From NCBI RefSeq assembly GCF_030582395.1, contig NZ_CP104383.1, positions 62,001 to 126,000 of the forward strand: a stretch of DNA of 64,000 nt, written 5' to 3'. The DNA comes from Ralstonia pickettii (GTDB lineage: Bacteria > Pseudomonadota > Gammaproteobacteria > Burkholderiales > Burkholderiaceae). Below the pieces are notes generated by a model. It saw nothing but the letters and a program-made list of their open reading frames with translations. It made no database searches and was not told the DNA's origin. This document shows, in pieces, positions 52,134 through 60,390 of the stretch (positions are counted from its first letter, which is position 1; each line of letters starts with the position of its first letter). The translations under genes and the position numbers were made by a program.

Positions 52134-53027
52134 TCAGCGCTCAATGGTCGCGGCAATCCGATCGACAGTGCGAACGCTGGAGAGCCCCAGGATTCGGTTC
52201 ACTTCGACATAGTCGACGCCATCGAGGAGCAGGCGCCGGCAGACCGTATTGCGCAGGACGCGCGGGCTCATATCGGGTGCAACGAAATCGATCGTGGTCA
52301 GTGCGGCTTTAACGATTCGCCCGACACTAGCCTCATTGATCCGCGCCCCGTCAGTGTGCAAAGTGAGCAAGGCTCGGCCCTGGGTACCCTCTGCTGCCCG
52401 TCGGGTGAGCCACGTCCGCAACGCCGGTATTGCGAATGGTGTGATGGGGACCGTTCGAGCACCGCGCGCCGCCTTCGCTTTGATGTGCAGGTAGGGCAGA
52501 GTGGCATCGAGCTGCAGGTCATCAAGCTCAGTGGCAATGCCTTCCGACAGTGTCACGCCGGTCGCCAGGTAGAGCGCTACGACCGCACGCCCTCGGATTT
52601 CTCGCAATCCGTCATCGGGCGCCGGCTGCGTGTAGGCCTGGAGCAGTGCGTCCTTGTCTTCGGGGAGGAACAGGGGCTGATCCTCATCAGGCCAATGGCC
52701 CGTGCGCAACTGCTCCGAAGCCGGATTTGACACGCGTACATCGGCGCGCACGAGTTGCCGGCCGACGCGGTCAAGGAGCTTCAGGTACCGCATCCTTGTC
52801 GCGGCCGATCGGGCGCCGACCGATTCACAAAATGCCGCTACGTGCTCATCTCCGTAGTTGGCCAGGTCGCGGCCCGTCTCGCGAAGGTAGCGCAGGAACT
52901 TCTCGAACATCGCCTGATGCTGGGCACGCGAGCGTGCAGAGAAGTGCTGGCCGTCGACGCCTTCGGCCTCCCGCTCCTGCCAATCAGCGTAAGCGCGTTC
53001 CGGATTGTTCAGCCAAAGTGTGTCCAT
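52134..53027 (-). CDS. tyrosine-recombinase-fold protein lacking catalytic residues
   Basis: 297 residues. The core-binding domain (SRAQHQAMFEKFLRYLRETG) and catalytic-domain outline are those of XerC-like recombinases, but key positions are changed: GVTLSEGIA replaces the usual GLRxSEL (no Arg), SPRVLRNTVCRRLL lacks the His of HxLRH, and the LGHSSxxTTxxYxH segment reads LGLSSVRTVDRIA without His or the Tyr nucleophile. It is intact in frame, so it may act as a DNA-binding accessory factor rather than a strand-exchange enzyme. Confidence 0.75.
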   Translation of the reverse strand: MDTLWLNNPERAYADWQEREAEGVDGQHFSARSRAQHQAMFEKFLRYLRETGRDLANYGDEHVAAFCESVGARSAATRMRYLKLLDRVGRQLVRADVRVSNPASEQLRTGHWPDEDQPLFLPEDKDALLQAYTQPAPDDGLREIRGRAVVALYLATGVTLSEGIATELDDLQLDATLPYLHIKAKAARGARTVPITPFAIPALRTWLTRRAAEGTQGRALLTLHTDGARINEASVGRIVKAALTTIDFVAPDMSPRVLRNTVCRRLLLDGVDYVEVNRILGLSSVRTVDRIAATIER

Positions 53028-53202
53028 CGCAATTTACGGCCTGCTATATACTGAAGTACAGCTTCGACCACATCTCGGCTTCGCCGAAACCCCGCCTCCA
53101 CAGGGGAGGGCATATGTCTTCTTGGACCAAGCTAGCCGCGAAGAAGCCCTTGTCAACGAGAAGGCGGTGCCGGCGCCCACGTCATTCGGCAGCCAGATCA
53201 CA

Positions 53203-53496
53203 TTAGGCGGTCAGAAACTCTTCGATCTGGCGGCCAGCACTCAGATGGGCAACCAGCCATCCCGGCCTCTTGCCACGTCCCGTCCAGGAATTACCCGCCT
53301 CATCCCGGTATTTGGCCGGGGGCTTGCTTCTCGCCGTGCCATCGCCCTTGAAGCCGAGATCCAATGCCGTGAGCCCGTACAGATCGATCTTCTCGCGAAT
53401 ATCCACGATTGCCGCTTGCATTTCCTGCTGCCTGAGAGCGTCAGCTTCCTTCTGGAGGGCGGCAATCTGTTTGACGATGTCTTTGTAGCTGGTCAT
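53203..53496 (-). CDS. H-NS-family nucleoid protein
   Basis: 97 residues from the ATG at 53496. An N-terminal oligomerisation helix (YKDIVKQIAALQKEADALRQQE) and the C-terminal DNA-binding hook YRDEAGNSWTGRGKRPGWL are typical of short H-NS/BpH3-type proteins. Mobile-element-encoded H-NS homologues silence AT-rich foreign DNA. Confidence 0.9.
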   Translation of the reverse strand: MTSYKDIVKQIAALQKEADALRQQEMQAAIVDIREKIDLYGLTALDLGFKGDGTARSKPPAKYRDEAGNSWTGRGKRPGWLVAHLSAGRQIEEFLTA

Positions 53497-53837
53497 GGAA
53501 GGTCGGTTCCTGGGCAATCAGGTGCCGATTCAAGCACAGATTGCGGCCGCGCGTCACGTGGACGCAGCATTCGCAATGAAACCGCATTTGTGCACTATGG
53601 ATCACATAACAAGTATTATGACAAATGACAGACCTGAGACCGCGCGGAGCATGGCGCGGACGTTAATGGCGGACGGAAGCAAATTTGTTCACTTTCACGA
53701 GGCAAGCCCGTTCCCCTGTCCACCACATCCGAAGTGTGGGGAACAACTGCTCGACTTTGCTTCACTCTGGTCGACAGTTGATCGGCGTTCCTTCTTCGTC
53801 CTCCCTGCGCTGGTGCTGCACCAAGCGAGGTCATGGG
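53497..53837. other. intergenic stretch with a CATAA-6-TTATG dyad
   Basis: No gene recognised. At 53605-53620 the sequence CATAACAAGTATTATG is a perfect 5-base dyad with a 6-base spacer, about 110 bases before the H-NS-like gene start; it could be an operator or a recombinase site. The rest shows only short frames. Confidence 0.45.
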
Positions 53838-54227
53838 CTAGATCCGTCGCAGACGCAGGGTGTCTGGTTCAATCCGTTCGATGGACAACTCGTCCCCGCT
53901 CTGCCATCCCAGTTGTTCGGATAGTTCTGTCGGTAGCGGGACAATGAAATCGCCAGTGCCGTCCTCGGCGTCGGCGCGGGTGACACGCCACACAACACGC
54001 GATCTTCCTATTGCCACGTACTTGATCAGAAGTTTGCGTAGGGTCTCATCACTTTCGGGAAGCCCCAGCCAATCCGCATGGTTCGCGTCAGAGTATTCCG
54101 CCCACGCTTGGACAACCTCGTCATCTGTGATTGCAACGCCAGTTCTCTTCAAGCAAAGCAGCATCCTGTCAACATCGTTCGTGAACAGCTTTTTGAGTTC
54201 TTGACGTTCCTGAAGAGTCGGTTTCAT
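53838..54227 (-). CDS. hypothetical protein with AbrB-like C-terminus
   Basis: 129 residues. The last 40 residues (FIVPLPTELSEQLGWQSGDELSIERIEPDTLRLRRI) match the swapped-hairpin AbrB/MazE DNA-binding fold; the N-terminal two thirds are helical and unknown. A stand-alone transcription factor or antitoxin is possible. No toxin gene is adjacent. Confidence 0.65.
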   Translation of the reverse strand: MKPTLQERQELKKLFTNDVDRMLLCLKRTGVAITDDEVVQAWAEYSDANHADWLGLPESDETLRKLLIKYVAIGRSRVVWRVTRADAEDGTGDFIVPLPTELSEQLGWQSGDELSIERIEPDTLRLRRI

Positions 54228-54280
54228 GGCGGTTGGACTCCATTGTTCCTTAGTGATGCTCGGGCAATCGCCGTCGCGGC

Positions 54281-54733
54281 ATGGCTAGTGCTCATTTTGC
54301 GGTAAAAGCTGCATGGACCGCGAACGCGATCAGCGTCGTCACCGATCAGGACTGCTGCTGCGACGCAATCAACCCCGGCACCGTGCCGCACCGCTTCCGC
54401 AAGTGGGTCACGTCCATCGTCCTGCCGGCCATCCGCAAGACCGGCCAGTTCACGGCACAACCGTGCATCGACGCCGCGCCCGCCGCCGCCCGCACACCCG
54501 CCGACCTCGCCAGCCTCTACCCCGCCGACGTCGAGCGCGCGCTGCAACTGCTCAACAAACACATCTACCAGGCAGACCGCTACACCGGCATGCTCATCGT
54601 CCTGCAGCACGACGACGCCAAAGAGCCCGTCGTCATCTCCGCCGGCAGCTATCGGCACAAGCGCGCCCGCGCGCTGACTGACTTTGCGCGCGCGTCGGTG
54701 CAGATTTCGGATTTGATTGAGGCGGGGGTGTAG
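54281..54733 (+). CDS. phage antirepressor (Bro-N) remnant
   Basis: 150 residues. FRKWVTSIVLPAIRKTGQFTA is the end of a Bro-N/antirepressor domain; the rest (HIYQADRYTGMLIVLQHDDAKEPVVIS) resembles no known C-terminal module. The Bro-N start is incomplete, so this is probably a truncated phage gene. Confidence 0.5.
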   Translation: MASAHFAVKAAWTANAISVVTDQDCCCDAINPGTVPHRFRKWVTSIVLPAIRKTGQFTAQPCIDAAPAAARTPADLASLYPADVERALQLLNKHIYQADRYTGMLIVLQHDDAKEPVVISAGSYRHKRARALTDFARASVQISDLIEAGV

Positions 54734-54844
54734 GGGGTGGGATGGGCTTGCATCGCTGGGCTGCGTGGCCTAGCGATGCGGGTACGCACTGCCGAGCGCG
54801 GCACGAAAAGACAAATCGATGCGCTCCCTGGAACTGGCAGCGAG

Positions 54845-56401
54845 CTACGCTCGATACGAACCAGACCAATGCTTGGCCCAGCCGGCTCGCAGGTGCTGAG
54901 AGCAATCGCAGCCATGTTCGAGAGCGACGTTCATGGAACGTATTTTTGCCCTGGCGAATGTGGCAACTGCCATGGTGCCATCCTGAATCGATTTAACCGC
55001 ACCCAAGTGCAGGTAGCGCAAAAACTGGACAACCAGCAGGACGCCCGCTGCTGCGGAAACAAATCCCACCGACATCTCGGGCGAGCCGGCGGCGAAGCGG
55101 TCGAGATCGGCTTCGGAAAGCTTCCCGCAACCACCGGGGGCGAGCAAGTGCTCAACGTCCTCCTCGGTCAAGCCGAGTTCGCGGGCGTGCGCCGTCCGAC
55201 GCTCACCATCAAGCTGCCGCAAAGCTGCGATTCGTTCCTGAATGATGGCGTTTCGCGACAGCAGCGGGTTATGGCATTTCAGGCAAGCGGTTCCAGCGCC
55301 AAGGTCGAAGATGCTTGCTTTTGCGCTGAGTCCGTCAGCGCTGCCCCCGATAATCAACCGTGGCAGGCCGTTTTGAAGCGCATGCCGCGGATCGTTCTTA
55401 TCGACGCACGATAGAACAATGGGAAATTTGTAGGCCTGCTCCAAGGCTCGAATATCGTCGTTGGGAGCATGTTTGCCGCGACTTGTAACGAAGGTTTGCC
55501 ACCAATCCGAAACGGCTTGACAGTCGAACCCCGCTGACCTCAGGTAGCGCTGCATAAGGCCAACCTTGGACTTCCCGTCGTCGTTGCGGGTCGACAAGGC
55601 GTAGCGGTTGTCGTTGGTCAGGTCGAGTTCGTCTTTATCCACGACGCTGCATGAACCGGCGAAACGCGAGGTGCCAAGGCAAAGAGCGGCAGCTTGAGCG
55701 ACAGCGCCGGCGCCAGCGAAGTAGAAATGCGGTAACGCTCCAAATTGCTCGGCACTTGGGCCGTCGATGAGTTCCGCCCACGTATTGGCACTAGACCTCG
55801 TCCAAGACGAGGCGAAATGCGCCGTGATGAAGTCACCCTTGCCCGGCTTCATCCCCCGCAACAGCTTGAAGACCTCTCCGGCAGCGTAGCTCGCGCACAG
55901 ATATGGCCCGATGGAAAGGTCACTTACGGGAGGGACATCCGGCACATCCCCCTCGACGCCCACAAAATATCTCCAGCCGTCTGCATAGAGTTGCAGACGC
56001 CGGGGCGAGGCCACCGCCTCAGACCCGATCACCAGTGCCAGGTCGGGCGCGGAGCCAGCTTCTATCCGGGTGGCTCTGATGTGAGGTCCGCTGATCAAAC
56101 GGATGCACTCTTCCAGCGTTTCGAGAAGCGTATCCTTTTCGCCGAACGGCGCCACGCCCTGATGAAGGGTTGCCTTCGGCATGTCCAGAATGATCTCCGT
56201 CACCACCTTGAACTGACGGCTCAGTAGGCTGACAAGCATCCAGACAAGATGTTGCGTGCCTAAAGCCGCAGCCATGCGAGAACTGACGTGGACGAGAACG
56301 ATGCCTGATTTCGCCTGACTAGTGTCAAGGAGAACGCCCTGAGGGTCGGCACGAAGGTGCCGGTCAGCAAGTTGGTCCAATTCTGTTTTCATCGCGGTCA
56401 T
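54845..56401 (-). CDS. E1-like ThiF-domain activating enzyme
   Basis: 518 residues. After a 220-residue N-terminal part of unknown fold comes a ThiF/E1 nucleotide-binding domain: HFYFAGAGAVAQAAA (230-236 Gly-rich loop), VVDKDELDLTNDNR (Asp255, Asn and Arg for ATP) and a long C-terminal part with CLKC (373-376), GGCGK (425) and CDC (498-500). It should adenylate the C-terminus of the Ubl encoded upstream. Starts overlapping the JAB gene by 4 bases. Last gene of the four-gene operon. Confidence 0.9.
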   Translation of the reverse strand: MTAMKTELDQLADRHLRADPQGVLLDTSQAKSGIVLVHVSSRMAAALGTQHLVWMLVSLLSRQFKVVTEIILDMPKATLHQGVAPFGEKDTLLETLEECIRLISGPHIRATRIEAGSAPDLALVIGSEAVASPRRLQLYADGWRYFVGVEGDVPDVPPVSDLSIGPYLCASYAAGEVFKLLRGMKPGKGDFITAHFASSWTRSSANTWAELIDGPSAEQFGALPHFYFAGAGAVAQAAALCLGTSRFAGSCSVVDKDELDLTNDNRYALSTRNDDGKSKVGLMQRYLRSAGFDCQAVSDWWQTFVTSRGKHAPNDDIRALEQAYKFPIVLSCVDKNDPRHALQNGLPRLIIGGSADGLSAKASIFDLGAGTACLKCHNPLLSRNAIIQERIAALRQLDGERRTAHARELGLTEEDVEHLLAPGGCGKLSEADLDRFAAGSPEMSVGFVSAAAGVLLVVQFLRYLHLGAVKSIQDGTMAVATFARAKIRSMNVALEHGCDCSQHLRAGWAKHWSGSYRA

Positions 56402-56937
56402 CGCAGATCAAATATTGGAGCTTCTGGCCCATCGGAAAGCGCAACTCGCGACTGCGCGTGCTCGTCCGACAGCAGATGCCAATAGCCTTGGAAATATTCG
56501 TGGACGCCTAGGCCTCGCGGCCACGGGCCGGACCACTTGCCGTATCGCGGAAAGACAATGGACACCGCTCGGCGGCTGGGCGTCATCTCGTCATCGTAAG
56601 AGGAGTGTTCAACACCAACGCCAGGATGCGAATGGATCGCACCAACAACTGTCCATCCTTGTGCCCGAGCAAGTTCCGCGACCTTCATCATGGCCTCGCC
56701 GGGTACCGAGTAGTTCTGCGGCCGATTGATTTGCATAGGCACGACAACGGCCTTCACCAGACCGTTTCCAACGGAATCAAGCGAACCAAGCCACAGGCAG
56801 GCCGACTCGACCATCCCCGCACCACATAGGATGCTGGCGGTACGGACGAGCGTAGAAGCCGGCACCGTCAACACTTTGCCCGTTGGGACATACAGCGTCG
56901 GCGGTCGCGGTCGCCACAGCATTGCTTCGTCCTTCAT
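56398..56937 (-). CDS. JAB/MPN metallopeptidase (deubiquitinase-like)
   Basis: 179 residues from the ATG at 56937, which overlaps the E2 stop (ATGA). The zinc motif is complete: Glu44 (MVESACLWLG), then HSHPGVGVEHSSYDD giving His102, His104, Ser112 and Asp115 in HxHPx6SxxD spacing. JAB enzymes cut after the di-glycine of ubiquitin-like proteins, either to mature them or to remove them from targets. Confidence 0.93.
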   Translation of the reverse strand: MKDEAMLWRPRPPTLYVPTGKVLTVPASTLVRTASILCGAGMVESACLWLGSLDSVGNGLVKAVVVPMQINRPQNYSVPGEAMMKVAELARAQGWTVVGAIHSHPGVGVEHSSYDDEMTPSRRAVSIVFPRYGKWSGPWPRGLGVHEYFQGYWHLLSDEHAQSRVALSDGPEAPIFDLR

Positions 56938-57437
56938 GGTGTGCTTCGTCCCTTGTAGTACAGCGGGACTAGGCCACGACGGATCGCTGCGAGCGTCGCC
57001 AAAAAGTTCATCCGCTGCGGATTCCACACGTGCTCGGCATTCACGCTGTGGTTCACCTTATAGAACTCCAACGTGGTCGACGAGCAGATGAGCTGGCCTC
57101 CACCGTTGTAGTTCGGGTGAAAGGCGATATCCGATGCTCCTTCGCACCTCGGAACCCAACACACATCATCGGGATACACGTATGTCATCGTCATTGGGTT
57201 GACGAACTGCGCACTGGGTGGCCCCTTAGGGTAGTGATCGAAAAACAGACGCAGCAGGTAAAGATCGACTTGGCGTTGATGCACGTTTTCGACAAGCAAG
57301 GGCACGAGCAGCGTCAGGTCATCCGGTTTCGACCACCCCCTGTCGGTCAAGGTGCTGTCCTTCAGAACTAGTTGAAGGTCACGCTGGAACGCCTCCCTGC
57401 CAGCGTGAATGTCCTGCACAAGCATCTGCGCAATCAT
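56934..57437 (-). CDS. E2-like conjugating enzyme
   Basis: 167 residues. The segment FHPNYNGGGQLICSS carries the HPN motif (107-109) and a Cys (118) at the spacing of E2 active sites; WNPQRMNFLATLAAI lies downstream. It would carry the Ubl as a thioester. It overlaps the Ubl gene by 4 bases and the JAB gene by 4 bases. Confidence 0.85.
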   Translation of the reverse strand: MIAQMLVQDIHAGREAFQRDLQLVLKDSTLTDRGWSKPDDLTLLVPLLVENVHQRQVDLYLLRLFFDHYPKGPPSAQFVNPMTMTYVYPDDVCWVPRCEGASDIAFHPNYNGGGQLICSSTTLEFYKVNHSVNAEHVWNPQRMNFLATLAAIRRGLVPLYYKGRSTP

Positions 57438-57763
57438 GACTGCGCTCCCCCGGTCGGACCGACGATTTGAAACTTGTGGCTCTTCGTATGCTTGTTGTCG
57501 AAAAGCTGGCGGAGCGTCTCACCGAGGAACGGCATCATGTCTACGCCATCATCGGTCTGGAGACGATCATCCGGGCGCCGCTGCTCGCCTAACTTCAAAT
57601 AGGCGATATCCCACGCGGCTTGCAACGTATCACTCCAGGAAACCCGGAACGAAACATCCTGTACGGATGCCACATGCTCGAACTGAAGCTTCGGGCCGTG
57701 CGTGTCATCGTGTTGATCGCTGTTGCCCTCGTGGGGCATATTCTCGAGAGCTGCGTCGCTCAT
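57434..57763 (-). CDS. ubiquitin-like protein with C-terminal di-glycine
   Basis: 109 residues from the ATG at 57763 (gagg 5 bases upstream; the frame is open far upstream but without a ribosome site). About 27 flexible, charged residues precede a single domain (FEHVASVQDVSFRVSWSDTLQAAWDIAYLKLG ... FLGETLRQLFDNKHTKSHKFQIVGPTGG) ending GGAQS. The GG at residues 105-106, three residues before the end, suggests maturation by the adjacent JAB peptidase. First gene of the operon. Confidence 0.82.
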   Translation of the reverse strand: MSDAALENMPHEGNSDQHDDTHGPKLQFEHVASVQDVSFRVSWSDTLQAAWDIAYLKLGEQRRPDDRLQTDDGVDMMPFLGETLRQLFDNKHTKSHKFQIVGPTGGAQS

Positions 57764-57868
57764 GTGAACCTCGCTGATGGTTTCGCCGCAGGCACGGCGA
57801 CTAGTTGATGGGTCGCAGTGCTCGAAAACATAGGCATGCCCCATGAGTCGACATAGTACACCTATTTC

Positions 57869-57941
57869 GTTCGGTGTACCGAACGCGTGAACGAGGAATA
57901 ACTCTAAAAATACCGGCCACTTCTGTTCGGTATACCGGTAC
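57869..57941. promoter_or_regulatory. paired operator palindromes between Ubl operon and XRE gene
   Basis: GTTCGG-TGTA-CCGAAC at 57869-57884 is a perfect 6-base-arm dyad; GTTCGG-TATA-CCGGTAC at 57925-57941 is a close second copy. They lie in the 214-base gap between the divergent genes, with the second about 35 bases before the XRE start, and are the probable binding sites of that repressor. Confidence 0.75.
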
Positions 57942-57977
57942 ACTATACGGCTCGCTTTTTCTGATTCGCTTAAGACA

Positions 57978-58301
57978 ATGGCCACCCTCCGCGACAAGCT
58001 CAAAGCGAAAAGATCCGAGAAGGGCAAGTCCCTAGATGCCCTAGCGAAAGACGCTGGACTGAGCAAAAGCTATCTGTGGGAATTGGAGAACCGGGAATCA
58101 CCCCGCCCCTCCCTCGACAAATTGCAGGCAATCGCCGGTGCGCTAGACATCGACGTTGCGTTCTTCATCGATGACAGCATTGAAGATCTGCAGGAAGACC
58201 TGAAGGACCGACAGTTCTTTCGGAACTACTCCAAACTGAAACCTGAGACGAAAGAACAGTTGCGCGTCATCCTCGAGGCATTGAAGAAGACAGGTGGATA
58301 A
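57978..58301 (+). CDS. XRE-family repressor
   Basis: 107 residues. The helix-turn-helix is GKSLDALAKDAGLSKSYLWELEN, followed by a linker and a helical C-terminus (QEDLKDRQFFRNYSKLKPETKEQLRV). The metallopeptidase gene follows 2 bases after its stop. This pairing is used to control mobile elements and defence operons, the peptidase removing the repressor on a signal. Confidence 0.92.
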   Translation: MATLRDKLKAKRSEKGKSLDALAKDAGLSKSYLWELENRESPRPSLDKLQAIAGALDIDVAFFIDDSIEDLQEDLKDRQFFRNYSKLKPETKEQLRVILEALKKTGG

Positions 58302-58303
58302 AG

Positions 58304-59164
58304 ATGCCGCTAACCGAGCCGGTCAGGCCGGCAAAAGCTGCGATTCGTCTTTCCCATCTTCTCGACGCCGCACTGGGGGAGTCGACTCGATTCCCGGTCG
58401 ACGTGGGAGAATTGGCCCAAGCCGTTGGGCGTGAACTCAGGCTAGGGGACGAAATTACCGACGTCCAAGCCGCCAATCTCGACAGCTTTGAAGGTGGGTT
58501 GTTCCAAGTTGAAAAGGGCAGATGGGCGCTTCTCTACAACGAATCGCTGTCTTCACCAGGGCGGATTCGTTTCACGCAAGCGCACGAACTCGGCCACTTC
58601 CTAGTGCACCGGCTCCTGCAAGACCAGTTCCATTGCTCCCAGGCAGAAATAGCCGGCTATGACGCTGGCAGCAGACAGATGGAGGCTGAGGCCGACGAAT
58701 TCGCGTCCACGCTGTTGATGCCGATGACACAGTTCAGGGCAAGCGTTGCTGGCCAATCAATTGACCTTGATGTTCTATCAAGCGCATCGACCAAGTTCGG
58801 TGTTTCCCTAACCGCGGCTGCTCTGCGATGGATTCGCTTCACCGAGGACAGCGCAGTTCTCGTGCTTTCCACGGACGGGTTCATGAACTGGAGCGTCTCC
58901 TCCGACCAAGCCTTGAAGAACGGTGCGTATTTCAAGACCCGAGGGCGAGTTGTTCCCGTCCCGGAAGGCTCGCTGGCCGTAGATCCTGAGAGAGAGTCAT
59001 CACGGTTGGGCGAGCCCGTGCTGCTGAAGACTTGGTTCGAGAACGCGCATCCCGATGCAGTTGTGCGCGAGATGAAACTGCAATGTGACAACTATGGCTA
59101 CACGCTCTCGTTACTGCACCTCTCAAACGGAGACAAAGTTTGGGCGCCTCGCGACTGGACATAG
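58304..59164 (+). CDS. ImmA/IrrE-type metallopeptidase
   Basis: 286 residues. HELGHF (about residue 95) is the zinc site, with a downstream ADEFASTLLMP segment supplying the third ligand, as in ImmA and IrrE. The C-terminal half may sense a ligand. Works with the XRE repressor and likely induces the Ubl operon. A terminator follows. Confidence 0.9.
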   Translation: MPLTEPVRPAKAAIRLSHLLDAALGESTRFPVDVGELAQAVGRELRLGDEITDVQAANLDSFEGGLFQVEKGRWALLYNESLSSPGRIRFTQAHELGHFLVHRLLQDQFHCSQAEIAGYDAGSRQMEAEADEFASTLLMPMTQFRASVAGQSIDLDVLSSASTKFGVSLTAAALRWIRFTEDSAVLVLSTDGFMNWSVSSDQALKNGAYFKTRGRVVPVPEGSLAVDPERESSRLGEPVLLKTWFENAHPDAVVREMKLQCDNYGYTLSLLHLSNGDKVWAPRDWT

Positions 59165-59205
59165 AATCATGTTCAAGTCGTCGCATGGACCATCTCTCTT
59201 AAGCA

Positions 59206-59235
59206 CCACAGACTACTGTGGCGGGCTCGTTTTTT
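59206..59235 (+). terminator. intrinsic terminator of the XRE-ImmA operon
   Basis: CCACAG and CTGTGG pair with a 4-base loop and are followed, after GCGGGCTCG, by six T. Confidence 0.6.
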
Positions 59236-59289
59236 AGGTCTGAACAACAAACGCCAGTCCCTCGAACCTCTGGGGCGCCAGGCGGCCGT

Positions 59290-59658
59290 TCATTTGCGGG
59301 CACCGAAGACCTCTCCAAGCTGCCGCGCGCGCTTGATCTCATCGCTGTGCAAATAGATCGAGGTCGTCGAGACAGAGGCGTGGCGCAGATTGTCGCGCAC
59401 TGTGGTTAGTTCCGCGCCGCGCGCCAGGGCGTGAGTGGCGTGTGTATGCCGCATCCAGTGTGGACTGGCCTTGCGAAGCTTCTCAGCCAGCACTGCATGG
59501 TCATTTTCGATGGTGCCAGCCGCCGTCTCAAAAAACCTTCTAACCACGCTCCACAGCCGCGTCCCCGTAATGCCTTCAGTGGCATCGATCCCCAGCCCAC
59601 CAATCAGCGGCGTCTTTGGATTCCAGCGCGCCCGCGTCACCGGTACCTCTCCCGTCAT
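59290..59658 (-). pseudogene. tyrosine recombinase, C-terminal fragment
   Basis: 122 codons closely like the end of the recombinase at 11612-13312 (LWSVVRRFFETAAGTIENDHAVLAEKLRKASPHWMRHTHATHA ... SVSTTSIYLH). It holds the His/Arg and Tyr part but lacks the N-terminal two thirds, so it is inactive. Its upstream boundary is near 59658. Confidence 0.82.
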
Positions 59659-59781
59659 AGATGGCTCAGCTCCTTCATCAACTCCGACGAGCCAAGCAAG
59701 CAGCAGGGAATTGACGGTGGACTTGAGCGCGCAAAGGGACAGCTTTAGCGAACTGCAGCCGTCCCACCGCCAGACACAAAA

Positions 59782-60390
59782 TCACTTGATGAAACTGAGC
59801 TGCTTGTTGATTCGGTCAAGCACCGGACGCTTCTTAGCGTTGAACTGCTCTTTGTTCCGCTGAATGAGGTTGTTGCCCTTGGTGTCGATCGAGATGATCA
59901 ACGGGCCGAACTCCTTGACCCGATTTATCCACAGGGTTTCCGGCATCCCAAGATCCTGCCACTCGGCACCTTCGATCTCTTCAACCTGCGTTGCGGCCAG
60001 CACGGCACAGCCACCGGGAAAGATGGCGTGCACCGCCGTCCCTTCCTGGCAACCGGCGGCCGTCTCCGGCCCCATGCCGCCTTTGCCGACGATCAGCTTG
60101 ACGCCGGTCTGCTTGATGAACTCGCGCTCGAATTTCTCCATGCGCATGCTGGTCGTCGGGCCGATGGACACCATCTCGAATCCGCCATCGTCCTTCTTCC
60201 GGACAATCGGACCCGCATGAAAAATAGCACCGCCTTCGAGGTTGACCGGAAGCTCGCGCCCTTGTTCGATCAAGCGCCGGTGCGCCACGTCACGGCAGGT
60301 CACCAAGCGACCGGTCAGGTAGACAACATCACCAACATTGAGGCTCAGCAGATCTTCGTCTTTGATCGGCGTCGTCAGAATCTTTTTCAC
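59782..60390 (-). CDS. ttdB: L(+)-tartrate dehydratase beta subunit
   Basis: 202 residues starting with GTG at 60390 (gaaggag upstream; overlaps the alpha stop). It matches TtdB/fumarase C-terminal domain: [42 protein letters not shown] and [10 protein letters not shown]. With TtdA it dehydrates L-tartrate to oxaloacetate. Confidence 0.93.
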   Translation of the reverse strand: MKKILTTPIKDEDLLSLNVGDVVYLTGRLVTCRDVAHRRLIEQGRELPVNLEGGAIFHAGPIVRKKDDGGFEMVSIGPTTSMRMEKFEREFIKQTGVKLIVGKGGMGPETAAGCQEGTAVHAIFPGGCAVLAATQVEEIEGAEWQDLGMPETLWINRVKEFGPLIISIDTKGNNLIQRNKEQFNAKKRPVLDRINKQLSFIK

